From: Streptomyces sp. A0958
Lineage (GTDB): Bacteria > Actinomycetota > Actinomycetes > Streptomycetales > Streptomycetaceae
Direction of reading: 5' to 3'
Assembly: GCF_004795035.1 (NCBI RefSeq)
Contig: NZ_SSBK01000031.1
Location: 1-64,000 of the forward strand
Length of the DNA: 64,000 nt
Below are positions 1 through 7,770 of the stretch, piece by piece. Within the stretch, counting starts at the first letter, position 1. Every line of letters starts with the position of its first letter. The position numbers and the translations under genes were made by a program. A model generated the notes under the pieces. The model had not been told where the DNA came from. It worked only from the letters and a program-made list of their open reading frames with translations, and did no database searches.

Positions 1-225
1 GGTGGGGGTGCGTCAAGGGGGGCGGGGGTGCGGGGTGCGCCTTTCCGGGGTGCGGGGGTTCGTCCTCAAGCGCCGGACGGGCGGGGCCCGGCCCTTGGGC
101 GGGCGGCATCTTGGTTCTGCGCCCCGGTCCGGGGCGGGGGGTTCCGTCCTCAGGCGCCGGACGGGCTGGGTTTGTGCGGGTTGCCTCCGCGGGGTGCGGG
201 TCGCCTCCACCTGGTGGGTGGGGGT

Positions 226-328
226 GGGGGCCCTCCGGGCAGACTCCTCAAAAATGGCGTGTTCACCCGGGTGCGTGGGGGACCCGGGTCGTACGCCATT
301 TTCTGCGGGGACTGCCCTGCACGCCCCC
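226..328 (+). repeat. Inner repeat unit, left copy, with perfect 10-bp hairpin
   Basis: The unit starts with GGGGGCCCTCCGGG (226-239) and CTCCTC, and ends with a 26-base block at 303-328 (CTGCGGGGACTG...). Between them is a hairpin with perfect arms AAAATGGCGT (251-260) and ACGCCATTTT (293-302), whose loop holds two copies of ACCCGGGT. The right copy at 393-496 is the same unit in reverse complement. Confidence 0.65.
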
Positions 329-392
329 ACCCGGCCGCCTTGCGTCTGCGGCCTTCGTGCCAACCGGTGTGCAGGCGCGCGACGGGTGGTTC

Positions 393-496
393 GGGGGCGT
401 GCAGGGGAGTCCCCGCAGGACGAGGAACGGATACCCGGGTGCCGCTGCGTACCCGCGGAACGTTCGTCGTCCGAGGAGACGCCCCGGAGGGCCCCC
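393..496 (-). repeat. Inner repeat unit, right copy, same flanks but different hairpin
   Basis: In reverse complement this carries the same flanks as 226-328: the block at 393-418 matches 303-328 with one mismatch, and 473-496 matches the GGGGGCCCTCCGGG end. The internal stem has an unrelated sequence: GGACGAGGAACG (418-429) pairs with CGTTCGTCGTCC (461-472), 11 of 12 positions. The hairpin is kept while its sequence differs. Confidence 0.6.
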
Positions 497-635
497 GGAC
501 CCCACCCACAAGGCCGGGGCGCGCCTTTGAGCCCGTCCGGCGATTGAGGACGGAACCCCGCGCCCCGGACCGGGGAGGCGCCGAGGGTGCCGCCCGCCCA
601 AGGGCCCCGCCCCGCCCCGGACCGGGGCAACCGCC

Positions 636-676
636 TTGACCGCGGTCACCGCCTGCTCTAGCGTGAACCGCGTTCA
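636..676 (+). promoter_or_regulatory. kdgD promoter with two related palindromic operators
   Basis: A good vegetative-type promoter is visible: -35 TTGACC (636-641), 17-bp spacer, -10 TAGCGT (659-664). A perfect palindrome TGACCGCGGTCA (637-648) covers the -35, and a related one, TGAACCGCGTTCA (664-676), covers the end of the -10 and the expected start site. Paired sites at these positions suggest repression. The regulator is not identified; the GntR or IclR proteins of this island are candidates, but neither has its presumed own site like this. Confidence 0.55.
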
Positions 677-722
677 TAGATGTGGACGTCAATCAGAGAT
701 GCGTACGCCTCAGGGAGCGCCC

Positions 723-1682
723 GTGAGCTCAGACCCGCTTGCCGCCCGGCTTACCGCCGTCGCCGGGCCGCTGTTCTTTCCCGTCACCGCCTACCGCGCG
801 GACGGTTCCGTCGACGTGGACGTCTTCCGCGCGCATGTCCGCCGGGGCATCGACGCAGGCGCGGCGGCGGTGTTCGCTTGCTGCGGGACGGGGGAGTTCC
901 ACGCGCTGACGCCGGAGGAGTTCCGGCTCGTCGTCGCCGCCGCGGTGGAGGAGACCGCGGGGCAGGTGCCTGTTGTGGCGGGAGCCGGATACGGGACCGC
1001 GTTGGCGATCCGGTTCGCGGAGCTGGCAGAGGACGCCGGCGCGGACGGGCTGCTGGCGATGCCGCCGTACCTGGTGCAGGCGGACCAGGCGGGGCTGCTG
1101 GCGCACTACACGGCGCTGGCCGGGGCCACCGGGATCGAGACGATCGTGTACCAGCGCGACAACGCCGTCTTCACGCCCGAGACCGTTCTCGCCCTGGCGC
1201 GGACGCCGGGGATCATCGGGCTCAAGGACGGCTACGGCGACCTGGACCTGATGCAGCGCATCGTCAGCGCGGTCCGGACCGGGCTGCCGGGGCAGGACTT
1301 CCTGTACTTCAACGGGCTGCCCACCGCGGAACTCACCGGTCTCGCCTACCGCGGCATCGGCGTCACGCTCTATTCGTCCGCCGTCTTCGCCTTCGCCCCG
1401 GACATCGCCCTCGCCTTCTACCGGGCCCTGGAGTCCGGCGACGACGGGCTGGTCAACGCGCTGCTCGACAGGTTCTACCGGCCGCTCGTCGAGCTGCGGG
1501 ACCAGGGGCGCGGCTACGCCGTATCGCTGGTCAAGGCGGCCGTCCGGCTCCAGGGGCTGGACGTCGGGGAGGTGCGCAGCCCGCTCACCGAGCCGCCGGC
1601 CGCGCACATCGAGGAGCTGACGGAGATCATCGCGAGCGGCCGCGCGCTGCTGGAGCGGCACGGGGCCGGGGGGCGCGGGTGA
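723..1682 (+). CDS. kdgD: 5-dehydro-4-deoxyglucarate dehydratase (DHDPS family)
   Basis: Predicted 319-residue class I aldolase-fold enzyme that dehydrates and decarboxylates 5-keto-4-deoxyglucarate, an intermediate of galacturonate/glucarate breakdown, to alpha-ketoglutarate semialdehyde. Visible are the GTGEF motif (residues 55-59), the catalytic Tyr in IVYQRDNA (Tyr143) and the Schiff-base Lys in GIIGLKDG (Lys168), all placed as in KdgD proteins. The GTG at 723 is preferred because AGGGAG (712-717) sits 5 bases before it; an ATG at 699 is in frame but has no ribosome site. The stop overlaps the next start (GTGA). Cytoplasmic. The family member could also serve a related sugar acid. Confidence 0.85.
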   Translation: MSSDPLAARLTAVAGPLFFPVTAYRADGSVDVDVFRAHVRRGIDAGAAAVFACCGTGEFHALTPEEFRLVVAAAVEETAGQVPVVAGAGYGTALAIRFAELAEDAGADGLLAMPPYLVQADQAGLLAHYTALAGATGIETIVYQRDNAVFTPETVLALARTPGIIGLKDGYGDLDLMQRIVSAVRTGLPGQDFLYFNGLPTAELTGLAYRGIGVTLYSSAVFAFAPDIALAFYRALESGDDGLVNALLDRFYRPLVELRDQGRGYAVSLVKAAVRLQGLDVGEVRSPLTEPPAAHIEELTEIIASGRALLERHGAGGRG

Positions 1683-2854
1683 AGACCTCCGTCTTTCTCT
1701 ATCCGTGGGACGTCGTGGGGGACCCCGACGCCCCCGCCCGCATCGCGGACCTCGGCGTCCAGCAGGTGACGCTCGCCGCCGCCTACCACTCGACCCGGGC
1801 GCTGACCCCGCGCCACCCCGGCCGCCGCATCGTCACGGCCGAGCACGCGGCGGTGCTCTACCCGCCGGACGCCGAGCGGTGGGCGGGGCGTGCGCTGCGC
1901 CCGTACGAACAGGGGTGGGTCGCCTCGGACGACCCCTTCGCCGAGGCCGCGGACGCGCTGGCCGGGGCCGGTCTGGAGGTGCACAGCTGGGTGGTGCTCG
2001 CGCACAACTCCCGGCTGGGCGCGGAGCATCCGCGGACCTCGGTGGTCAACGCCTACGGGGACCGCTACCCGTGGGCGCCCTGCATCGCGCAGCCGGAGGT
2101 CCGTGCGTATCTGGTGGACCTGGCGGCGGAGGCGGCGGTGCGTGAGGGGGCGCGGGGCACCGAGCTGGAGTCCTGCGGCTGGTACGGCTTCGCCCATCTG
2201 CACGCCCACGACAAGGTGGGGGGTGTCGGGCTCGGGGACGTGGCGCGGTATCTGATGTCGCTGTGCTTCTGTGCTGTCTGCCGGGCCGGTTATGCGGGGC
2301 AGGGGCTGGATGCCGGGGAGCTCGGCGCGGCCGTGCGGGGCGTGTTGGAGCCGGTCTGGGCCGGGGGCGGGGCGGCGGACGCCGGGTGGGAGGCGGTCGG
2401 GAAGCTGCTCGGTGCGGATCTCGCGGCGGCCACCCTGCGGTGGCGGTCCGAGGTGGCCCGTGGGCTCCAGGAGGCGGTGGCCCGCGCGGTGCGGGAAGCC
2501 GCCGCGCCCGGGTTCCAGGTGCTGCTGCACGCCGACCCGGCGCCGTACCGGTGCGGGGCGAACGTGGGCGTCGAACCCGGGCACATCCTGTCCGTGGCGG
2601 ACGGGGTGGTGCTGCCCTGCACCGGTACCGACGCGGTACGGGAGGCCGTGCTCGGGCCGTTCGCCGGTGCGGAGGGGGTCGTCGCGGCCAACCTCACCGT
2701 GGTGCGGGGGATGGGCGGCAGCCCGGACACGCTGGAGCGGGACGCCGCCCACGCCGCCTCGCTCGGGGCGAACCAACTGCGGCTGTACCACGCGGGGCTG
2801 GCCCCGGACCCGGATCTGGAAGCCGTCGCCGGGGCGCTCTCACGCCTCGGCTGA
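1679..2854 (+). CDS. Conserved protein of unknown function, coupled to kdgD
   Basis: A 391-residue, Ala/Gly-rich, soluble protein that I cannot assign to a named family. It starts at GTG 1679, overlapping the kdgD stop, so it is very probably co-translated. The N-terminus (SVFLYPWDVVG, then VTLAAAYHS) and later strand-like segments (VHSWVVLAH, LLHADPAP, VVAANLTVV, NQLRLYHAG) are suggestive of a TIM-barrel sugar hydrolase or isomerase. It also has a CFCAVC cysteine cluster and a HLHAHD stretch. No signal peptide. Its position suggests a step in uronate metabolism, but this is inference. It ends 15 bases inside the converging MFS gene. Confidence 0.7.
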   Translation: MKTSVFLYPWDVVGDPDAPARIADLGVQQVTLAAAYHSTRALTPRHPGRRIVTAEHAAVLYPPDAERWAGRALRPYEQGWVASDDPFAEAADALAGAGLEVHSWVVLAHNSRLGAEHPRTSVVNAYGDRYPWAPCIAQPEVRAYLVDLAAEAAVREGARGTELESCGWYGFAHLHAHDKVGGVGLGDVARYLMSLCFCAVCRAGYAGQGLDAGELGAAVRGVLEPVWAGGGAADAGWEAVGKLLGADLAAATLRWRSEVARGLQEAVARAVREAAAPGFQVLLHADPAPYRCGANVGVEPGHILSVADGVVLPCTGTDAVREAVLGPFAGAEGVVAANLTVVRGMGGSPDTLERDAAHAASLGANQLRLYHAGLAPDPDLEAVAGALSRLG

Positions 2855-4057
2855 CACGCGCGGGCCGGCGGGGGCCAGTGGTTCCCGCCGGCCCGTGAGC
2901 AGGAGCGCCGCCGTCAGCAGGGCCGCCGCGCCCACCAGCGGCAGCAGCACCGCGACGTCCACCCGTGCCACCAGCACCGCGCCGAGCCCCAGCGCCACCG
3001 CGTTCGGCGACATCATCAGCGTGTCCGCGCTCGCGGCCGTGCGGCCCAGCACCGCGTCCGGCGTCTCGCGCTGCACCGCCGTCAGCGCGGCGATCAGCAC
3101 GCACGGCAGGCCGGCTCCGATCAGGGCGCAGGCGGTCAGCGCCACCGCGTCGTTCGGGACGGCCCGCAGGCCCACCGCCACCCCGAACACGGCGATGCCC
3201 GCAGCCGGGAACACCCGCTCCGGCAGCCGTCGCATCAGCGGGCCCGCCAGCAGCCCGATCGTGATGGACCCGATGCCCTGCGCGACGGAGAGCACGCCCG
3301 CGAAGGCGGGGGAGTGGCCGAGCGTGCCGTCCACGACGGCGTACAGCGTCGCCCCGTTGAGCCCCGCGCACAGCATCGTGACCGAGGCGGCGAGGACGAG
3401 GGGGCGCAGCACCGGCGAGTCCCACAGCCGGCGCGGTCCGGTGGTCCAGCCGCCCGCGCTGCGGGGTGCGGGGGCCGACCGCAGTACCCGCAGCAGGCCG
3501 TAGAGGCCGGCGGCCAGGGTGAAGGAGACCGCGTCCAGCAGGGCCACCGCGCCGCCACCGAAGCGGGCGTACAGGGCGGCGCCGGTCAGCGGGGCCACCA
3601 GCTTCATGCCCTCGTTGGCCGTCATCCGCAAGCCGTTGAAGTCCCCGAGAAGGGTGGGGGCGACGGTCCCCGCGACCAGGGCCGATTCGGCGGAGTCCAT
3701 CAGGACCGAGCCGCATCCGTACACCAGCAGGACCGCGAACAGTAGCCAGACCCGGGCGGCCGAGTCCACCGCCGTCAGGGTGGTCAGGAGGGCGGCCATG
3801 GTGATGTTGGTGCCCACGAGGAGCGGCTTGCGCGGGAGGCGGTCGGCCAGGGCGCCGAGCAGCGGGCCGAACAGGACCGGCAGCCAGACGGCGAACAGGG
3901 CGAGCGCGGCCAGACTGTCCGAGCCGGTCAGCGACTTGACCCAGATCCCGGCGGCCAGGGTCATCGCAGAGCTGCCGAATCCGGACACGACGACCGCCGC
4001 GAGGAACAGCCCCGCCGTTCTGTCCCTCAGTACCCGCCCCGCCGCCATCGCGCCCAC
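2840..4057 (-). CDS. MFS transporter, probable exporter
   Basis: A 405-residue integral membrane protein with about twelve hydrophobic segments and the MFS loop motif GALADRLPRKPLL between helices 2 and 3. The overall pattern resembles Streptomyces drug/macrolide-type exporters of the MFS_3 group. The GTG at 4057 has AGGAAGG 4 bases upstream; an internal ATG at 4048 is the alternative. It converges on the unknown gene at 1679-2854 with a 15-base tail overlap and is divergent from the GntR gene. Its substrate cannot be read from the sequence, and a link to sugar metabolism is not shown. Confidence 0.85.
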   Translation of the reverse strand: MGAMAAGRVLRDRTAGLFLAAVVVSGFGSSAMTLAAGIWVKSLTGSDSLAALALFAVWLPVLFGPLLGALADRLPRKPLLVGTNITMAALLTTLTAVDSAARVWLLFAVLLVYGCGSVLMDSAESALVAGTVAPTLLGDFNGLRMTANEGMKLVAPLTGAALYARFGGGAVALLDAVSFTLAAGLYGLLRVLRSAPAPRSAGGWTTGPRRLWDSPVLRPLVLAASVTMLCAGLNGATLYAVVDGTLGHSPAFAGVLSVAQGIGSITIGLLAGPLMRRLPERVFPAAGIAVFGVAVGLRAVPNDAVALTACALIGAGLPCVLIAALTAVQRETPDAVLGRTAASADTLMMSPNAVALGLGAVLVARVDVAVLLPLVGAAALLTAALLLTGRREPLAPAGPRVSAEA

Positions 4058-4269
4058 CCGACCTTCCTGACCTGCACGTCCGTTACGCAGTCAGGCTGGC
4101 GACCCAGGCCCCCGCCGGGCATCGGGCAGATGCCGTACGCCGGTGAACTCGCGGGCGGGGGAACGCGATCCGTGTACGGCACATGTCCTGGTTCCGCGAA
4201 GTTCTTTCGTCAGAAGCGTTGACGAAACATTCGCGGCGCCTCTAGCTTCATCGCGTCGTACTTCGTACG

Positions 4270-4279
4270 TCATATATGA
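4270..4279. promoter_or_regulatory. AT-rich palindrome upstream of the GntR gene
   Basis: The perfect 10-bp palindrome TCATATATGA stands 35 bases before the GntR start, in an otherwise GC-rich stretch that also carries CGTACTTCGTACG. GntR/FCD regulators usually bind short AT-cored palindromes in their own promoters, so autoregulation is a reasonable inference. A looser match, TCATAGATG, is present at 674-682 near the kdgD start site. Confidence 0.45.
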
Positions 4280-4313
4280 GACGCGATACGCGAGATGTGA
4301 GAGCCCTTCACCC

Positions 4314-4970
4314 ATGACCTTTGCGCCCACCCCGATTCCGTCCCGCACCCAGTACGTGCTGGAGGCGATCAAGCACGCGATCCTCACGGCGCAACTGAGG
4401 CCCGGGCAGGCGCTCGTGGAGACCGAGCTCGCCGCACAGTTCGGGGTCTCCAAGACCCCCGTCCGTGAGGCGCTCAAGACGCTCGCCGGTACCGGGCTCG
4501 TCGTCATGAGCCAGTACAAGGGCGCCACCGTGCGGCTGGTCGACGCGGCCATGGCGCGGGAGGTGTACGACGTACGGCTGCTGCTCGAACCCGAGGCGCT
4601 GCGCCGCTCCATCACCCGCAAGGCGTCGCTCGACGCGGCGCAGGAGGCCCTGGAGCGGGCGGACTCGGCGGGCGACAAGGCCGACCGGTCGCTCGCCAAC
4701 CGGGACTTCCACCGGGCGCTCTATCTGCCCTGCGGCAACCCGCTGCTGGCGCGGATGCTGGACGAGGTCCGCGACCAGGCCGCGCTCGTGTCGACGGTCG
4801 CCTGGTCGGCCATCCCCTCCTGGGAGCGGGAGGCGGCCGAGCACCGGGAGATCCTGCGGCTCGCGCTCGCCGACGACCCGGACGCGGCGGCCGGGGCCCT
4901 GCACGACCACATCGCGTCGTTCGTCCGCCGCGCCTTCCCCGACGACGAAGACGGGGGCGGCACGGCGTGA
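4314..4970 (+). CDS. GntR family regulator with FCD domain
   Basis: A 218-residue transcription factor. Residues about 12-75 form the winged helix (LVETELAAQFGVSKTPVREAL is the classic GntR recognition region), followed by an all-helical FCD effector domain (about 85-210) with the family's histidines (NRDFHRALY, EHREIL) that bind metal and a carboxylate ligand. FadR-subfamily members next to sugar-acid genes commonly sense uronate- or aldonate-derived acids. It directly precedes the DHDPS-like and IlvD/Edd genes (same strand, short gaps), so it probably controls them and itself through the 4270 palindrome. Confidence 0.88.
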   Translation: MTFAPTPIPSRTQYVLEAIKHAILTAQLRPGQALVETELAAQFGVSKTPVREALKTLAGTGLVVMSQYKGATVRLVDAAMAREVYDVRLLLEPEALRRSITRKASLDAAQEALERADSAGDKADRSLANRDFHRALYLPCGNPLLARMLDEVRDQAALVSTVAWSAIPSWEREAAEHREILRLALADDPDAAAGALHDHIASFVRRAFPDDEDGGGTA

Positions 4971-4999
4971 ACCCGCACACCGACGAAAGGCCTGTCCGC

Positions 5000-5902
5000 A
5001 TGGACCTCACACCGCTGAAGGCGGCCCTCGCAGACGTCGTGGCGATCCCGGTGACCCCGTTCGCCGGGGACGGGACCATCGACACGGCGGCGCACCGCGC
5101 CCTGCTGCGGAGACTGCTCGACGGCGGCGTGCGCATCGTCACCCCGAACGGCAACACCGGGGAGTTCTACGCGCTCACCCCCGAGGAGCGGCGCAGCGTC
5201 ACCGAGCTGACCATCGAGGAGGCCGGCGGCCGGGCCACGGTCCTGGTCGGCGTCGGGCACGACGTGCCGACCGCCGTCGCCGCCGCCGAGCACGCCCGGG
5301 ACGCGGGCGCCGAGATGGTGATGGTGCACCAGCCGGTCCACCCGTACGTCTCGCAGGACGGCTGGATCGACTACCACCGGGCCATCGCCGGGGCCGTCCC
5401 CGGAATCGGCGTCGTCCCCTACATCCGCAACCCGCACCTCGACGGCGCCTGCCTCGCGGCCCTCGCCGACAGCTGCCCCAACGTCATCGGCGTCAAGTAC
5501 GCCGTCCCGGACGCCGCCCGCTTCGCCGCGTTCGCCCGGGACGCGGGCCTGGAGCGGTTCGTCTGGGTCGCCGGACTCGCCGAGCTGTACGCCCCGTCCT
5601 ACTTCTCCGCCGGCGCCACCGGATTCACCTCCGGGCTCGTCAACGTCGCCCCCGGCGTCTCGCTGGCCATGCTGGAGGCGCTGCGGGCCGGCGACCACCC
5701 GGCCGCCATGAAGATCTGGGAGCAGATCCGCCGCTTCGAGGAGCTGCGCGCCGACCGGCAGTCCGCCAACAACGTCACCGTCGTCAAGGAGGCCCTGGCC
5801 GCCCTCGGACTGTGCGGCCGCGCGGTGCGCCCGCCCAGCCGGGAGCTGCCCGAGGCGCAGCGCGCCGAGGTGGCCGACCAGATCGCCGGGTGGTCCATAT
5901 GA
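5000..5902 (+). CDS. Dihydrodipicolinate synthase family protein, probable sugar-acid dehydratase/aldolase
   Basis: A 300-residue second DHDPS-fold enzyme. It has GNTGEF (51-56), the catalytic Tyr in VVPYIRNP (Tyr140) and the Schiff-base Lys in VIGVKYA (Lys165). The sequence is clearly diverged from the kdgD product, so it probably uses a different 2-keto-3-deoxy acid. Overlap with the IlvD/Edd gene suggests it takes that enzyme's product, for example 2-keto-3-deoxy-L-arabinonate. ATG 5000 with ACGAAAGG (983-990 of the 4 kb block, i.e. 4983-4990) is chosen over GTG 4967, which overlaps the GntR stop. Exact substrate unknown. Confidence 0.8.
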   Translation: MDLTPLKAALADVVAIPVTPFAGDGTIDTAAHRALLRRLLDGGVRIVTPNGNTGEFYALTPEERRSVTELTIEEAGGRATVLVGVGHDVPTAVAAAEHARDAGAEMVMVHQPVHPYVSQDGWIDYHRAIAGAVPGIGVVPYIRNPHLDGACLAALADSCPNVIGVKYAVPDAARFAAFARDAGLERFVWVAGLAELYAPSYFSAGATGFTSGLVNVAPGVSLAMLEALRAGDHPAAMKIWEQIRRFEELRADRQSANNVTVVKEALAALGLCGRAVRPPSRELPEAQRAEVADQIAGWSI

Positions 5903-7632
5903 CCGCCGCCCGCCGCATCGCCCCCGAGGAGCTGCGCAGCCACCAGTGGTACGGCACCGACGGGCTGCGCTCCTTCAGCCACCGCGCCCGCACCCGCCAG
6001 CTCGGCTACCTCCCCGAGGAGCACCTCGGCAAGCCGGTCATCGCGATCCTCAACACCTGGTCGGACATCAACCCCTGCCACGTCCACCTGCGCGACCGGG
6101 CGCAGGCCGTCAAGCGCGGGGTCTGGCAGGCGGGCGGCTTCCCGCTCGAATTCCCGGTCTCCACGCTCTCGGAGACGTTCCAGAAGCCGACCCCGATGCT
6201 CTACCGCAACATGCTGGCGATGGAGACCGAGGAGCTGCTGCGCTCCTACCCGGTCGACGGCGCGGTGCTGCTCGGCGGCTGCGACAAGTCGATGCCCGCG
6301 CTGCTGATGGGCGCGGCCTCCGTCGACCTGCCGGCCGTCTTCGTACCGGCCGGGCCGATGCTGCCGGGGCACTGGCGCAACGAAGTCCTCGGCTCCGGCA
6401 CCGACATGTGGAAGTACTGGGACGACAAGCGCGCCGGGCTCATCGGCGACTGCGAGATGGGCGAACTGGAGAACGGCCTCGCCCGCTCGCCCGGCCACTG
6501 CATGACCATGGGCACGGCGTCCACCCTCACCGCCGCCGCCGAAGCCCTCGGCGTCACCGTCCCCGGCGCCTCCTCCATCCCGGCCGTCGACTCCGGCCAC
6601 GACCGGATGGCCGCCGCGTCCGGGCTCCGCATCGTCGAACTGGTGTGGCAGCAGCGGAAGCTGTCGGAGATCCTCACGGCGGAGGCGTACGAGGACGCCG
6701 TCGCCACCGTCCTCGCGCTCGGCGGCTCCACCAACGCCGTCATCCACCTGATCGCGATGGCCGGCCGCTCCGGGATCAAGCTCACCCTGGACGACTTCGA
6801 CCGCATCGCCCGTACCGTCCCGGTGCTCGCCAACCTCCGCCCCGGCGGGAAGTACCTCATGGAGGACTTCCACTTCGCCGGCGGGCTGCCCGGCTTCCTG
6901 ACCCGGCTCACCGACGTCCTGCACCTGGACCGGCCCACCGTCGCCCACGACACCCTGCGCGCCCAGCTCGACGGCGCGCTCGTCCACAACGACGACGTCA
7001 TCCGGGAACGCGACAACCCCCTGGCCGAGGAGGGCGGCGTGGCGGTGCTGCGCGGCAACCTCTGCCCGGACGGCGCGGTCATCAAGCACATCGCCGCCGA
7101 ACCGCACCTGCTGCGCCACACCGGACCCGCGGTCGTCTTCGACGACTACAAGGAGATGCAGCGCACCATCAACGACCCGGCGCGGGCCCTGACCCCCGAC
7201 CATGTGCTGGTGCTCCGCAACGCCGGACCCAAGGGCGGCCCGGGCATGCCCGAGTACGGCATGCTGCCGATCCCCGACTACCTGCTGAAGCAGGGCGTAC
7301 GGGACATGGTGCGGCTCTCCGACGCCCGGATGAGCGGCACCAGCTACGGCGCCTGCGTGCTGCACATCGCGCCCGAGTCCTACGTCGGCGGGCCCCTCGC
7401 CCTCGTACGCACCGGTGACCTCGTCACCCTGGACGTCGAGGCGCGGCAGCTGAACCTCGACGTGTGCGACGAGGAGCTGGCGCGGCGCCGGGCCGAGTGG
7501 ACCGCGCCGCCCCTCCGGTACGAGCGCGGCTACGGCGCGCTCTACCAGGACCAGATCACCCAGGCCGACACCGGCTGCGACTTCGCCTTCCTGGCCCGGC
7601 CGGGGGAAGTGCCCGACCCGTACGCCGGCTGA
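5899..7632 (+). CDS. IlvD/Edd family sugar-acid dehydratase, probably L-arabinonate type
   Basis: A 577-residue Fe-S dehydratase of the IlvD/Edd superfamily. Conserved cysteines at NPCHVH (Cys60), GGCDKSMPA (Cys128) and SPGHCMTMG (Cys201) fit an iron-sulfur cluster and Mg2+ site. Length and the NTWSDINPCH start region fit the aldonate-specific subgroup (L-arabinonate, D-xylonate or related) rather than branched-chain IlvD. It would turn an aldonate into a 2-keto-3-deoxy acid. ATGA overlap with the DHDPS-like gene indicates a two-step unit. With the GH43 enzyme nearby, arabinonate derived from pectic arabinan is the most economical substrate, but this is inferred. Confidence 0.82.
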   Translation: MTAARRIAPEELRSHQWYGTDGLRSFSHRARTRQLGYLPEEHLGKPVIAILNTWSDINPCHVHLRDRAQAVKRGVWQAGGFPLEFPVSTLSETFQKPTPMLYRNMLAMETEELLRSYPVDGAVLLGGCDKSMPALLMGAASVDLPAVFVPAGPMLPGHWRNEVLGSGTDMWKYWDDKRAGLIGDCEMGELENGLARSPGHCMTMGTASTLTAAAEALGVTVPGASSIPAVDSGHDRMAAASGLRIVELVWQQRKLSEILTAEAYEDAVATVLALGGSTNAVIHLIAMAGRSGIKLTLDDFDRIARTVPVLANLRPGGKYLMEDFHFAGGLPGFLTRLTDVLHLDRPTVAHDTLRAQLDGALVHNDDVIRERDNPLAEEGGVAVLRGNLCPDGAVIKHIAAEPHLLRHTGPAVVFDDYKEMQRTINDPARALTPDHVLVLRNAGPKGGPGMPEYGMLPIPDYLLKQGVRDMVRLSDARMSGTSYGACVLHIAPESYVGGPLALVRTGDLVTLDVEARQLNLDVCDEELARRRAEWTAPPLRYERGYGALYQDQITQADTGCDFAFLARPGEVPDPYAG

Positions 7633-7662
7633 ACGGCCCACCGGAATTCCGGCGCCCGCCTT

Positions 7663-7678
7663 GTTCGGCATACCGAAC
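7663..7678. promoter_or_regulatory. IclR-type operator upstream of the sugar transporter operon
   Basis: GTTCGGCATACCGAAC is an inverted repeat with perfect 6-bp arms and a 4-base spacer. It differs at only two positions from GTTCAGAATACCGAAC at 21260-21275, which lies beside the IclR gene. GTTC...GAAC palindromes are typical IclR-family sites, so this is the best candidate for the binding site controlling the 7771-14587 operon. Confidence 0.65.
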
Positions 7679-7686
7679 ACCATGCG

Positions 7687-7698
7687 GCAAGCGCTTGC
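7687..7698. promoter_or_regulatory. LacI-type palindrome GCAAGCGCTTGC
   Basis: A perfect 12-bp palindrome with a central CG, the form favoured by LacI-family sugar repressors, 8 bases after the IclR-type site and 73 bases before the first permease start. No LacI gene is present in this window, so the factor would be encoded elsewhere. Confidence 0.4.
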
Positions 7699-7770
7699 TC
7701 ACTCCACGCACCGCCCCGCACCACACCCGTGCCACCCCGCACCCCCGTACAGAGAGAACGGAGACGTGTC

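Larger units (their letters stand above)
84..612. repeat. Large nested inverted repeat filling the gene-free left end
   Basis: No gene is supported in positions 1-635; every long reading frame there is a by-product of high GC. The stretch is an imperfect inverted duplication. About 80 bp at 84-166 reappear in reverse complement at 530-612, both carrying a conserved core of the type CGTCCTCAAGCGCCGGACG and a CCCTTGGGCGGGCGGCA block. A third copy of the core lies at about 60-82. Such GCGCCGGACGGGC / TTGAGGAC words are common between genes in Streptomyces. The inner arms are listed separately. Function is unknown; it lies just before the kdgD promoter. Confidence 0.7.

Noticed and set aside
2..692. 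Several long open frames on both strands at the left end
   Set aside because: They overlap in all frames, are Arg/Pro/Gly-rich with no domain-like sequence, and coincide with inverted repeats; typical GC-driven artefacts.
4143..4313. Upstream extension of the GntR protein
   Set aside because: The added residues come from the promoter and palindrome region; ATG 4314 starts directly before the winged-helix domain.
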